Assembly: GCF_018638295.1 (NCBI RefSeq)
Contig: NZ_JABTTS010000022.1
Coordinates: 42,958 to 106,957 of the forward strand
Length of the DNA: 64,000 nt
Direction: 5' to 3'
Source: Streptomyces sp. CHD11
GTDB taxonomy: Bacteria > Actinomycetota > Actinomycetes > Streptomycetales > Streptomycetaceae
Below are positions 7,575 to 15,967 of the stretch, piece by piece. The notes under the pieces were generated by a model. That model did no database searches and had not been told where the DNA came from. It saw only the letters and a program-made list of their open reading frames with translations. Every line of letters begins with the position of its first letter. The first letter of the stretch is position 1. The translations under genes were made by a program, and so were the position numbers.

Positions 7575-8453
7575 ATGGAAAACGTCGCGCGTGCTGATTC
7601 GGTTGAAGGGCTGGGTCAGTTCCTGCGCGCCCGTCGGGAGCGTCTCAGCCCCGCGGACGCGGGATTGCCCAGCACGGGCCGCCGGAGGGTGCCCGGCTTG
7701 CGGCGGGACGAGGTCGCGTCGCTGACGGGCGTCAGCCTGAGCTACTACAGCCGACTCGAGCAGGGCCGTGAACTCAGCCCCTCGCCCCGGGTGCTGGAGG
7801 CGATGGCCCGCGTGCTGCGGCTCGGGGAGGAAGAGACGCGGGAACTCTTCCGGCTGGCCCGGCCGACAGCTCGCCGGCGTACGAAGGCGCCCGCCCGGGT
7901 CGAGCGTGTCCGGCCGCATCTGCGGCAACTGATCGGGAGCTGGAGCCGGACACCGGCGTTCATCATCGGCCACGCCCAGGACCTGCTGGCCACCAACGCA
8001 CTGGCCGACGCGCTCTACCGTGACTTCGCTCAGTGCGACAACGTGCTGCGCATGCTCTTCCTGGACCCCGTGGCGAAGACCTTCTACCGGGACTCCCAGC
8101 AGGCCAAGCATCGTGCGGTAGCCGATCTCCAGCAGACGGCCGCGAGTACCCCGGGGGACGCCCGCATCCTGGAACTCGTCGGTGAACTGTCGGTACGGAG
8201 CTGTGAGTTCCGCTCCCTGTGGGCACGTGAGTACACCCGGGTCCCGCCCTACGAGGTCAAGCAGATGTACCACTCCGTCGTGGGAGTCCTGGAGCTGCGG
8301 CACGAGGCCCTCGCCATCCGCAGCGCTCCGGGACAGCAACTCGTCGTCCTCCAGGCGGAGCCGGATTCCCCCTCCGCGGACGGTCTGGCCCTGCTGGGCT
8401 CCGTCAGCGCGACGGAAAGGCCCCGCCGGCGGAATTCCGCGGACGGCAGCTGA
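7575..8453 (+). CDS. XRE regulator with MmyB-like ligand-binding domain (copy B)
   Basis: This 292-residue paralogue of the divergent gene has the same layout: HTH (GRRRVPGLRRDEVASLTGVS, YYSRLEQGRELSPSP) then the MmyB domain (RTPAFIIGHAQDLLATNALA). The C-terminal core again has the family pattern (APGQQLVVLQAEPDS, against APHQQLVVYQAEPAG in copy A). A CGGAGG ribosome site is only 2 bases from the ATG, which is unusually close, so initiation may be weak. The SDR gene lies 240 bases downstream in the same orientation. That gap includes no strong hairpin, so cotranscription is possible. Such pairs usually autoregulate and control the reductase. Confidence 0.88.
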   Translation: MENVARADSVEGLGQFLRARRERLSPADAGLPSTGRRRVPGLRRDEVASLTGVSLSYYSRLEQGRELSPSPRVLEAMARVLRLGEEETRELFRLARPTARRRTKAPARVERVRPHLRQLIGSWSRTPAFIIGHAQDLLATNALADALYRDFAQCDNVLRMLFLDPVAKTFYRDSQQAKHRAVADLQQTAASTPGDARILELVGELSVRSCEFRSLWAREYTRVPPYEVKQMYHSVVGVLELRHEALAIRSAPGQQLVVLQAEPDSPSADGLALLGSVSATERPRRRNSADGS

Positions 8454-8693
8454 GCCGGCGACGTCCGAGCCGGGTCGCTACCGCGCATTGTGCTGATCGC
8501 CTACGGAATTGGACGCTCGGCGTTTGGACCCACGTCGTCTCATCATCCTGGGTCATCCTGGGTGTGGGACTCCCAGGAAGAGCCCAGCCCTCATAGCGTC
8601 GCAGCCGCCCGGGAACTCGCACGACAGACCACATCGAGTTCGACAGGTCAGCAGCGAGTACCCGAATAAGGCAATGAGGAGAGAGGTTTCACC

Positions 8694-9533
8694 ATGGCTA
8701 CGTGGTTCGTCACCGGCGCTTCCCGCGGAATCGGTGCCGAGATTGCCCGCGCCGCCCTTGCAGGCGGTCATGAGGTCGTGGTCGCCGTACGGAATCCGGA
8801 GCGTGTGCCGGACGACCTGAAGAAGTCCGGCCGAGTCTTCGCGGTCGCCCTGGACGTCACGGACAGCGACTCCATCCCGCAGGCGGTCGAGGCCGCCGTG
8901 GACCGGTTCGGCGGCATCGACGTCCTGGTCAACAACGCCGGCCGCGGTCTGCTCGGCGCGCTGGAGGAGATCACCGACGCGGAGGCCCGGTCGCTGTTCG
9001 ACCTCAATGTCTTCGGACTGATCAACGTCACCCGGGCCGTGCTGCCCGTCATGCGCAAGCAGGGCTCGGGCAGGCTCGTGCACATCGGTTCGCGCTCGGG
9101 TTTCGAGGGCGAACCGGGCGTCAGCCTGTACAGCGCGTCGAAGTTCGCCGTCGCCGGCATCAGTGAGGCGCTGTCCGCGGAGATGGCCCCGTTCGGCATC
9201 CAGTCGATGGTCGTCGAACCGGGCGTCTTCCGTACCGACTTCCTCGACTCCAGCTCCCTCTCGGTGGCCGCGGACCGCATCGCCGACTACGACGACACCC
9301 CCGCACACCTGACGCTGGACTGGATCGACCAGGCCAACCACGCCCAGCCCGGCGACCCCGTGAAGGGTGCTGCCCTCATCGTCGAGGCCGCTTCCGCCGA
9401 GAAGCTGCCCACGCACCTCTATCTCGGGCGCGACACTCTGGAGCGGCTCGACGTCAAGTACCAGCAGGTGCGGGACGACCTCGCGCCCTGGCGGGAGAAG
9501 TCCGCGGCCACCGCGCACGACGACGTCGCCTGA
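8694..9533 (+). CDS. Short-chain dehydrogenase/reductase (classical SDR)
   Basis: A 279-residue NAD(P)-dependent oxidoreductase. The cofactor motif TGASRGIG is at residues 7-14, NNAG near residue 83, and the catalytic pair Y146/K150 in YSASK, with a Ser in HIGSRSG. After the Rossmann core comes the C-terminal region typical of SDRs annotated as oxidoreductases of unknown substrate. AGGAGAGAGG precedes the ATG at 8694. It lies downstream of an MmyB-type regulator, a frequent pair in Streptomyces, suggesting ligand-controlled expression. The substrate cannot be read from sequence. Two strong hairpins end the transcript. Confidence 0.9.
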   Translation: MATWFVTGASRGIGAEIARAALAGGHEVVVAVRNPERVPDDLKKSGRVFAVALDVTDSDSIPQAVEAAVDRFGGIDVLVNNAGRGLLGALEEITDAEARSLFDLNVFGLINVTRAVLPVMRKQGSGRLVHIGSRSGFEGEPGVSLYSASKFAVAGISEALSAEMAPFGIQSMVVEPGVFRTDFLDSSSLSVAADRIADYDDTPAHLTLDWIDQANHAQPGDPVKGAALIVEAASAEKLPTHLYLGRDTLERLDVKYQQVRDDLAPWREKSAATAHDDVA

Positions 9534-9541
9534 CGTGACGG

Positions 9542-9570
9542 CGCGGGCGCCCTCCACTCGGGCGCCCGCG
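9542..9570. terminator. Hairpin terminator 1 between convergent genes
   Basis: CGCGGGCGCCC (9542-9552) pairs with GGGCGCCCGCG (9560-9570) around TCCACTC. It lies 8 bases after the SDR stop. Confidence 0.75.
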
Positions 9571-9577
9571 GCCCCTC

Positions 9578-9615
9578 GATCCCCCGGCCGGGAAGGAAGA
9601 CCCGGCCGGGGGATC
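9578..9615. terminator. Hairpin terminator 2 between convergent genes
   Basis: A perfect 15-bp stem, GATCCCCCGGCCGGG (9578-9592) with CCCGGCCGGGGGATC (9601-9615), and an 8-base A/G loop. On the minus strand it lies just behind the amidohydrolase stop at 9633, so it can serve either gene. Confidence 0.8.
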
Positions 9616-9632
9616 GTCGGGCGTCCGGCTGC

Positions 9633-11021
9633 TCACGCGGCCGGGGTGTTCAGTACGTACTCGCGTGAGGCGTGGACCTGTGCGCGCAGGGCGGTCAGGT
9701 CGACGTCGAGGACCCGACCGTCCCACTTGCGGGGCTCGCCGTCGATGAGGACGGCGCTGATGTTGCGGGCGTCGGAGCCCAGCACGATGGTGCCGATCGG
9801 GTCGTTGAGCGGCATGTTGTTGAGGGCCTCGGCCTCGATGACCAGCAGGTCGGCCTTCTTGCCCGGCGTGAGTGAACCGGTGACGCCGGACAGGCCGTTG
9901 GTGCGGGCGCCCTGGAGGGTGGCGAAGTCCAGGACGTCGTGGGTGGTGATCCGGGAGGGCTGCTCGTCGGTGCCGTAGGCGGCGTTGACCGCGCGCATCC
10001 GCTGGATGGCGTGCAGGGCTCGCATCTGCGAGAACATGTCGCTGGCCAGGGCGACTTCGACGTCGATGCTGAGTCCGGGGCGGATGCCGGCGGACAGGGC
10101 CTCGTCGACGGCGGGGATCGCGGTCTCCAGGCCGATCTGCGCGTCGGACGTGGGGGCGAGTGCGACGGTGGTGCCGGTCTCCCCCATGGCCTTCCATGCC
10201 TCGGGGGTCAGTCCGGTGGCGTGGATGAGGGTGACGTCGGGGCTGAGAATGCCGTCCTCGGCCCAGCGCAGGACCGCCTCGGAGGAGGAGGCGCCGAAGA
10301 CGGCGTCCACGCTCACTGCGATGCCCAGGTCCGCGGCGACGCGGGCCGGCCCGGTGCCGTAGGTGAGGGCCGGTCCGGCGATCTCGTCGGTGGCCAGGGT
10401 CGCCAGGCGCAGCGTGAGCAGTTGGTCGTCGCTGCTGAAGTACTGGTCCTTGATGCGGGTCAGGTCGCCTGGCCACTGCCGGTCCCAGTCGCCGAAGTGC
10501 GGGCCCATGGAGGCGTGCACGCCGCGGATGCCGGTGTCGCGGAGGGCCTCGATCGCGGCGTCGGAGTGCTCGCGTGTGCGGGAGTTGTGGGAGAAGTCGA
10601 GCAGGGTGGTGATGCCGCTGTCGATGGCGGTGAGGGCGGCCAGACGGGTGCCGGTGTACATGTCCTCGGGCCGGTAGACCGTGGCGTAGCTGGCCAGGGT
10701 GGCCATGACGTAGCCGCCGAGGTCGTCGACGTCCGGCATGATCCGGCGCAGCTGGGTCTCCCAGGCGTGCCGGTGGGTGTCGACGAAGCCGGGGGTGAGG
10801 ATCGTTCCGGTGGCGTCCACGGCCACCGCGTCGCCGGCGTCGAGGTCGCGGCCGACCGCGGTGATCGTGTCGCCCTCGACGAGGACGTCGCCGCCGTCGA
10901 TGACGCCGAGACCGGGGTCCATGGTGACAACGGTCGCGCCGGTGAACAGGATGCGCCGCCGGTCGGCGGGCCGGCGCCGGAGCTCGTCGAGGACTGCGGC
11001 GCTGGTGGTATGGGCTTCCAT
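9633..11021 (-). CDS. Amidohydrolase-superfamily deaminase/hydrolase (TRZ/ATZ-like)
   Basis: The 462-residue metal-dependent hydrolase has the composite beta domain at both ends (ILFTGATVVTMDPG; LTPGKKADLLVIEA) and a TIM barrel. The metal motif H-x-H lies at about residue 80 in PGFVDTHRHAWE, with later barrel positions in ASMGPHFGDWD and LIHATGL. The closest families are cytosine/guanine/triazine-type aminohydrolases; substrate unknown. The start is the ATG at 11021; the extension to 11282 is low-complexity. It follows, on the same strand, a gene that fuses a partial amidohydrolase with an Atu4866 domain (11332-12093), 310 bases upstream, suggesting a shared pathway. Confidence 0.88.
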   Translation of the reverse strand: MEAHTTSAAVLDELRRRPADRRRILFTGATVVTMDPGLGVIDGGDVLVEGDTITAVGRDLDAGDAVAVDATGTILTPGFVDTHRHAWETQLRRIMPDVDDLGGYVMATLASYATVYRPEDMYTGTRLAALTAIDSGITTLLDFSHNSRTREHSDAAIEALRDTGIRGVHASMGPHFGDWDRQWPGDLTRIKDQYFSSDDQLLTLRLATLATDEIAGPALTYGTGPARVAADLGIAVSVDAVFGASSSEAVLRWAEDGILSPDVTLIHATGLTPEAWKAMGETGTTVALAPTSDAQIGLETAIPAVDEALSAGIRPGLSIDVEVALASDMFSQMRALHAIQRMRAVNAAYGTDEQPSRITTHDVLDFATLQGARTNGLSGVTGSLTPGKKADLLVIEAEALNNMPLNDPIGTIVLGSDARNISAVLIDGEPRKWDGRVLDVDLTALRAQVHASREYVLNTPAA

Positions 11022-11151
11022 GAGAGTTCTGCCTTCCGTACGGAGGAGAGGGGACCGGGAGGACGGGCCATGCGTCGGAGAGGGCCCGCAGGATGGGTGC
11101 AGGGCCACGTCGGCAAGGGTTGCGCCGGGGGCCGAGTTTCCCGGGGGCCCC

Positions 11152-11221
11152 GGGAGGGCCGGGGCAGCCGGGAGGGCCGGGGCAGCCGGGAGCGGCCGGA
11201 AGCGGCCGGAAGCGGCCGGGC
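11152..11221. repeat. GC-rich tandem repeats in the intergenic spacer
   Basis: An 18-bp unit beginning GGGAGGGCC is repeated exactly (11152-11169 and 11170-11187), followed by about three copies of GGCCGGAAGC (from 11194). These repeats fill much of the 310-base gap 11022-11331, in which I see no gene. Replication slippage is the likely origin. The run could also act as a transcription pause between the two minus-strand genes. Confidence 0.7.
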
Positions 11222-11331
11222 TGCTGCGGCAACCGGGCTCGGCCGCGCCCGGCACGGCGATCAGGCGGCCGGGGTCTCCCAAAAGGTCGCGCCCGGGGCC
11301 GGGGCCGTCGTCGCCCCGGCCGGCGGGAAGG

Positions 11332-12093
11332 TCAGCCGGGTTTCATGACGTAGCCCGCGTGGTGCAGCTCGTCGCCCTTGAACTCTCCGTAGGCCCAGAA
11401 GCCGAGGTCGTCCAGGTAGTCGACGCGGTCGCCGTCGATCCAGTAGCGGCCCTGATAGGCGTGCGGGCGGCCGCCCCGGGTCTCGTCGTAGCGGCCGTCG
11501 GCGGTGAGCTCCTGGTGCAGGAAGTCGTGTTCGTCGATCCAGACACCGACGCGCGGGCTGCCGGTCAGGTCCCCGGCGGCCGGGATGCCCGCCTCGGGGG
11601 CGCGGGGCCGGCCGGGGACGTCGGCGCCGGCCCAGAGGACCGGCCGGCCGGCCGCGACGAGTGCGCGGACCTGCTCCGGCCGGGTGACGAGCGCGACCAC
11701 CGCGCTCGGCACGTCGGGGGCGAGCGCGTCGGGCACGACCAGGATGTCGGTGGTGTTGCCCGGGGTCAGCGTCGCGACGTGGTCCGAACGGTGGCCACGG
11801 CCGCCGGCCAGGGCCACGGCGTCCACGACGGCCGGAGCGATGGTCATGCCGGTGCAGTCGACGACGATGGCGTTGTCGTCCTGAGCGGCGGTGATGATGC
11901 CCGGGCCGACGCCCACGAGCAGGGAACCGACGAGCAGGAGGTCGGCGCCGGTCATGGTCCCGATCACCGGGTCCATGGTGAGGATGCGGGCGTTGGCGAA
12001 CAGGACGGGACGGCCCTCGTCGTTCGAGAGGATCTCGTCGAGCGCCTCGGGGTTCCAGCTCACGGTGTGGGTGCCGGAGTCGGTGTGGTTCAT
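11332..12093 (-). CDS. Fusion of a partial amidohydrolase with an Atu4866 domain
   Basis: The 253-residue protein has two parts. Residues about 1-165 resemble only the outer beta-sandwich segments of amidohydrolases (VLFANARILTMDPVIG, then LTPGNTTDILVVPDALAPD). The whole TIM barrel, with its metal ligands, has been dropped, so it cannot be catalytic as an amidohydrolase. Residues about 180-253 (GVWIDEHDFLHQELTADGRY, DETRGGRPHAYQGRYWIDG) form an Atu4866-type beta domain. I chose the ATG at 12093, with GAGGAGCACGCG just upstream. It precedes an intact amidohydrolase and faces a second Atu4866 gene. Function is unknown; a sensor, scaffold or partner of the neighbouring enzyme is inference. Confidence 0.8.
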   Translation of the reverse strand: MNHTDSGTHTVSWNPEALDEILSNDEGRPVLFANARILTMDPVIGTMTGADLLLVGSLLVGVGPGIITAAQDDNAIVVDCTGMTIAPAVVDAVALAGGRGHRSDHVATLTPGNTTDILVVPDALAPDVPSAVVALVTRPEQVRALVAAGRPVLWAGADVPGRPRAPEAGIPAAGDLTGSPRVGVWIDEHDFLHQELTADGRYDETRGGRPHAYQGRYWIDGDRVDYLDDLGFWAYGEFKGDELHHAGYVMKPG

Positions 12094-12223
12094 CGCGTGC
12101 TCCTCGGTGCGGTCGGTTCCTCGGTCCGCCCGGGCGCGGGGAAGCGCCGGGGCAGCCGCGAGGCGGATGTGCGGCAGCCGTGAGGACTGTCCGCCCACCA
12201 CGTTCGTCGCTCCGCACGATCGG

Positions 12224-12293
12224 AACCAGGCCGCCGTCTGCCCAGGTGTGCGACACCCAGGAAGCCCCCACCCGGGCAGACGGAGACCTGGTT
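12224..12293. promoter_or_regulatory. Large interrupted inverted repeat between divergent Atu4866 genes
   Basis: Outer arms AACCAGG (12224-12230) and CCTGGTT (12287-12293) and inner arms CCGTCTGCCC (12234-12243) and GGGCAGACGG (12274-12283) are perfect, separated by matching 3-base interruptions (CCG/AGA). The centre contains a smaller palindrome, GGTGT-GCG-ACACC. It occupies the intergenic region between the divergent genes at 12093 and 12365. It may be a composite operator or a structured leader. Confidence 0.75.
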
Positions 12294-12364
12294 GCCTCCG
12301 GCGGCCTGGGCGACCGGGCCTGACCACCCACGACACGCCCCGCGCCCCGCACCCGTATGCCGGG

Positions 12365-12613
12365 ATGTGGGTGACCTCGGACGGTCTCGTCCGCCAGGAA
12401 CCGCTGCCGGACGGCCGCTACGACGAGGCGCGCGGCAGCCGCCGGAGCGCCTGCACCGGCGGCTGTACCGTCACCGGCAGCCGCCTCGACCACGTCGACG
12501 GCACCGGCTTCACCGCCACCGGCGACATCCGGGACGGCGTTGTCCTCCATGAGCACCTGATGCTCCACCGGGAGGACGACGAGCGCGCCCGGCAGGGAGT
12601 CCGGCCGGCCTGA
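12365..12613 (+). CDS. Small Atu4866-domain protein
   Basis: The 82-residue protein is a single Atu4866-type domain: MWVTSDGLVRQEPLPDGRYD, then EARGSRRSA, then DHVDGTGFTATGDIRDG. It is clearly related to the C-terminal domain of the divergent fusion protein. The domain normally starts about ten residues earlier (an in-frame HPYAGM precedes the ATG), so a non-ATG start upstream is possible; an in-frame GTG at 12248 would give 121 residues but falls within the inverted repeat. Members are small beta proteins of unknown function, often beside oxidoreductases or hydrolases. Two Cys in CTGGC sit where most members have an aromatic. Confidence 0.7.
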   Translation: MWVTSDGLVRQEPLPDGRYDEARGSRRSACTGGCTVTGSRLDHVDGTGFTATGDIRDGVVLHEHLMLHREDDERARQGVRPA

Positions 12614-12655
12614 CCAGGTCCCGGGCGCGGCTCTGCTTCGCGCTCACGCGGGGCG

Positions 12656-13519
12656 TCACGGTGTGCCCGGCCAGGTCGCGGTCACCAGCCAGTAGCGGGC
12701 CGTCAGGTGTACGCCCTCGGGTGTCGCGTAGGCGCCGAAGGCGTCCGTGGCGGCCCGGTGGGCGCGGGCGACGGACTCGGGGGCGGCCTCGCGCAGCCAG
12801 TGCCGCATCGGACCCCAGCCGAAGAGGAAGCCGGCGGCGTCCGCCGGGTCCGTACCCCACTCCTGCACCACCTCGAGCGGGTCCACGGTGATGGTGTCGA
12901 ATCCGGCCCCGGACAGGACTTCCCCGGGGCGGGCGGGGTCGGCGAAGGCGGCGGGGCCCGTTTCCTGCCGCTCGTCGAAGTCGGGCAGGGTCACGTGTCC
13001 GGCCACGGCTGCGAAGACCGCCGACTGGTCCATGGCGGTGACCGGCTGCGGGCAGACGAAGGCCAGGCGGCCCTCCGGGCGCAGCGCGCGGCCGATGTTC
13101 GCGAACGCGGCGACCGGGTCGGCGAAGAACATCACCCCGAAGCGGCTCAGGGCGACGTCGAAGGAGCCCGGCGCGAACGGGTGCACCTGGGCGTCGGCCT
13201 GGAGGTGGGTGACGTGGGTGAGGTGTTCCCCGGCGGCGCTCTCGCGGGCGCGTTCCAGCATGGGGGCGGACAGGTCCACGCCGACGGCGCGGGCCGCGGT
13301 GCGGGCGGCCAGCCTGGTCAGGCGGCCGTTGCCGCAGCCGATGTCCAGGACGCTGTCCGTGTCCCGGAGCGCGGCGGCCGCCAGGAGCGGGGCGTTGGCG
13401 GGGTCGTTGAGGGCGTCGTAGCGCGCCTGGTGTTCGGCCCAGTGCCGGCCCTCGTAGCCGTTCCACGCCTCGAACTGGTGGGTGTTCACGATCCGGTTGT
13501 CATCGGCCATACCTCCCAT
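12656..13519 (-). CDS. Class I SAM-dependent methyltransferase
   Basis: The 287-residue enzyme carries motif I VLDIGCGNGRLTRLA, an acidic residue at the end of strand 2 in VGVDLSAPML, and the motif region SFDVALSRFGVMFF. It resembles ubiquinone/menaquinone-type or small-molecule methyltransferases; the acceptor is unknown. The start is either the ATG at 13519 or the ATG at 13510; the second has GGGAGG almost touching it, which is too close, so I prefer the first. It is divergent from the ABC operon at 13680 across a short, unusually AT-rich region. No functional link to the transporter is evident. Confidence 0.88.
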   Translation of the reverse strand: MGGMADDNRIVNTHQFEAWNGYEGRHWAEHQARYDALNDPANAPLLAAAALRDTDSVLDIGCGNGRLTRLAARTAARAVGVDLSAPMLERARESAAGEHLTHVTHLQADAQVHPFAPGSFDVALSRFGVMFFADPVAAFANIGRALRPEGRLAFVCPQPVTAMDQSAVFAAVAGHVTLPDFDERQETGPAAFADPARPGEVLSGAGFDTITVDPLEVVQEWGTDPADAAGFLFGWGPMRHWLREAAPESVARAHRAATDAFGAYATPEGVHLTARYWLVTATWPGTP

Positions 13520-13587
13520 GGTGCCCTGCGGGGTGGCGGCAGGGTGTCCGCCGGTCCGGTCGGGGAGGCCGCCCGCCCCCTGTCGTT

Positions 13588-13625
13588 CATGTATGTAAAT
13601 TCTGTTCATTCTATTGATTCAGGCA
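13588..13625. promoter_or_regulatory. AT-rich divergent promoter/operator of the ABC operon
   Basis: Between the methyltransferase and the binding-protein gene lies a 38-base AT-rich island (ATGTATGTAAATTCTG and TTCATTCTATTGATTC) in a genome otherwise near 72% GC. Such islands mark promoters and regulator sites of sugar ABC operons. I cannot assign exact -35/-10 boxes or the regulator. Confidence 0.45.
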
Positions 13626-13679
13626 ATGTCTGTGCGTAGAGTCCGGCCACCTCGCCCGTACGCAATGGACGGAGCTCCC

Positions 13680-15029
13680 GTGTCGAAGCAACTCCGTAAG
13701 CCTGAAGGAGCGCGGCGGTTCGGCGCCATCGCCGCCGTTCTCGCCGTCGCCGCCGCCGCCACCGGTTGTTCATCGGGTGGATCAGGTCAACAGCAGGATG
13801 AATCACAGTCGTTGGAGGTCTGGATCCGGCAGGACGCCGGCAGCCCCGCCGCGGAGTCGGCCGAGGCCCTTACCAAGGCGTTCGCCGAGGAGAGCGGCAT
13901 CGACGCGAAGCTCGTCGCCGTCGGTGTGAACGACTTCGAGACCAAGCTCCAGCAGCGCACCGCCCAGAAGGACCTCCCCGACATCGTCATCAACGACACC
14001 GGACAGCTGGGCAACCTGGTGACCCAGGGGCTGGTCCGCGAGGTCGACCGCGAGGGCCTGGCCGGCAGTGCCGACCTCGCCGACCGGGCCTGGGAGGCGG
14101 CGCAGGGATACGACGGCAAGTACTACGGAGTGCCCTTCAACTCGCAGGCCTTCGCGCTGCTGATACGCAAGGACTGGCGGGAGAAGGTGGGAGCGGACGT
14201 TCCCACGTCCTGGGACGAGCTGACCGATCTGGCGGTCAAGTTCACCGAGGAGGACCCGGACGGCAACGGGAAGAACGACACCGCCGGGATGGTGGTGCCG
14301 GGGACCACCACCCGTGGCTATCTGACCTGGTGGTTCTCCACCATGCTGTGGTCCGAGGGCGGTGACTTCGTCAAGAAGCAGGGTGACGGCTACACGGCCG
14401 CGATCGACGAGCCCGCCTCGGTAGAGGCCGTGGAGAAGCTCCAGGCGATGTTCTGCGACTCCAAGGTCGTCCAGCCGGGGGCCACCACGGCGGACACCGC
14501 CACCACCCACACCGTGTTCGAGAGCGGCAAGGGCGGCATCTACCTGACCGGGCCGTACATGCTGCCGCGCTTCGACGGGTCGCTGGGCAAGGACAAGTAC
14601 GAGGTGGTCCCCGCCCCGCCCGGCGCCGACGGCCAAGCCGCCCTGGCGGAGGGCGAGAACGTCTATCTGATGGCCGGCTCGTCCAACGAGAAGGGCCAGC
14701 AGGAGTTCGCCGAGTTCGCCGCCGCCCCCGCCGGACAGAAGATCGGCCTGGGCGTGGACAACGGCGGCATCATCGTCCGTCTGCCGGTCAACACCACGGT
14801 GGACGGGGCGGCCGAGCGCGAGGACCCGCGCTGGGACGTGTTCCAGAAGGTCTACGACGCCTCCGGCCGCAACGCGGCGGCCCTGCCCAACTGGTCCACC
14901 GTCCGCCAGATCTCCTCCGAGGGCCTCAACGGCGTGGTCTCCGAATGCTCCCGCGACGTGGGACAGGCGATGGGCGAACTGGCCGGTGAGATCGACGCCG
15001 AGCTCGAGAAGCAGGAGGCCAAGGGCTGA
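13680..15029 (+). CDS. Extracellular solute-binding lipoprotein (carbohydrate type)
   Basis: The 449-residue precursor is a family-1 solute-binding protein that delivers substrate, probably a sugar or oligosaccharide, to the two permeases encoded next. A basic N-terminus and hydrophobic segment end in the lipobox ATGCSSGG, so it is lipid-anchored. The mature part shows the family pattern (LEVWIRQDAGSP; WREKVGADVPTSWDEL; GGIYLTGPYMLPRF). I chose the GTG at 13680 because GGAG lies 5 bases upstream; an ATG at 13664 is possible. The stop overlaps the permease start. No ATPase is encoded; in Streptomyces the shared ATPase MsiK usually energises such systems. Confidence 0.9.
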   Translation: MSKQLRKPEGARRFGAIAAVLAVAAAATGCSSGGSGQQQDESQSLEVWIRQDAGSPAAESAEALTKAFAEESGIDAKLVAVGVNDFETKLQQRTAQKDLPDIVINDTGQLGNLVTQGLVREVDREGLAGSADLADRAWEAAQGYDGKYYGVPFNSQAFALLIRKDWREKVGADVPTSWDELTDLAVKFTEEDPDGNGKNDTAGMVVPGTTTRGYLTWWFSTMLWSEGGDFVKKQGDGYTAAIDEPASVEAVEKLQAMFCDSKVVQPGATTADTATTHTVFESGKGGIYLTGPYMLPRFDGSLGKDKYEVVPAPPGADGQAALAEGENVYLMAGSSNEKGQQEFAEFAAAPAGQKIGLGVDNGGIIVRLPVNTTVDGAAEREDPRWDVFQKVYDASGRNAAALPNWSTVRQISSEGLNGVVSECSRDVGQAMGELAGEIDAELEKQEAKG

Positions 15030-15967
15030 TGACCGTGACCGAGGCGCGGGCGTCGCGCAAGCCGGACGTCCGGCGCCCGCCCCGTACGGGCCCGCCGGCG
15101 AAGACGCGGTGGCGGCGGGCCGCGACGCCCTGGCTGTTCCTGGCGCCGGCCCTGCTGCTCTTCCTGTACTTCAAGTTCATCCCCATGGCGCAGGCCCTGC
15201 AGATGAGCTTCCAGGAGGTCCGTCCGTTCCTCGGTAACACGTATGTCGGAGGCGAGAACTACTCCGAGATCGCGGGCAGCGCCGACTTCGGTGCGGCGGT
15301 GTGGCACACGGTGGTCCTGGCCGTGGCCACGACCGCCGGTTCGATCGTCATCGGACTGGCTCTGGCGCTGCTGCTGGAGGGCCAGACCCGGTCACTGTGG
15401 TTCATCCGCTCGGCGATCTTCCTGCCGGTGGTCACGGCCATGGCGGTCGTCGCCGAGGTGTGGCGGGTCATGTACTACCCGGCCGAGGGGGGCGCGCTGA
15501 ACTCGGTGCTGTCCGTCTTCGGCATGGGCCCCAGCGAGTTCCTCAACTCGCCGGACAGCTCACTGGCGTCCATCGCCTTCGTCGGTATCTGGCGGGGCGC
15601 CCCGTACGACATGATGATCTTCCTGGCGGGGCTGGCCGGCGTGGACCGGGTGCTCTACGAGGCCTCCGCGGTCGACGGCGCCTCGCGCTTCCGCCGGATC
15701 TGGCACGTCACGGTGCCCGGACTGCGGCCGGTGTTCGCGATCCTGCTGACGCTGGCCGCCATCCGGGGCCTGCGGATCTTCACCGAGGTCTTCCTGCTCA
15801 CCAACGGCGGGCCCGACGGCTCGACGGAAGTGCTGCTGACGCTCATCTACAAGCTCGGCCTCGAACGCAACGAGCTGGGGGTGGCGGCGGCCGGGACCGT
15901 CATGCTGTTCGTGATTCTGCTGGCGCTGACGATCGCGTCGCGCCTGCGCCGGAGGGAGGCCCGATGA
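15029..15967 (+). CDS. Sugar ABC transporter permease 1 (MalF/UgpA type)
   Basis: The 312-residue membrane protein has six predicted spans, beginning at about residue 35 (WLFLAPALLLFLYFKF). The cytoplasmic coupling loop contains the EAA motif (YEASAVDGASRFRRIWHVTV), which contacts the ATPase. The start ATG overlaps the stop of the binding-protein gene by one base in TGATG, so the two are translationally coupled. The next permease start overlaps this stop in the same way. The Arg/Pro-rich N-terminus (about 30 residues) is cytoplasmic. Confidence 0.93.
   Translation: MTVTEARASRKPDVRRPPRTGPPAKTRWRRAATPWLFLAPALLLFLYFKFIPMAQALQMSFQEVRPFLGNTYVGGENYSEIAGSADFGAAVWHTVVLAVATTAGSIVIGLALALLLEGQTRSLWFIRSAIFLPVVTAMAVVAEVWRVMYYPAEGGALNSVLSVFGMGPSEFLNSPDSSLASIAFVGIWRGAPYDMMIFLAGLAGVDRVLYEASAVDGASRFRRIWHVTVPGLRPVFAILLTLAAIRGLRIFTEVFLLTNGGPDGSTEVLLTLIYKLGLERNELGVAAAGTVMLFVILLALTIASRLRRREAR

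Noticed and set aside
9939..11348. A 469-codon plus-strand frame over the amidohydrolase
   Set aside because: It is antisense to an enzyme with metal-ligand motifs and contains no domain.
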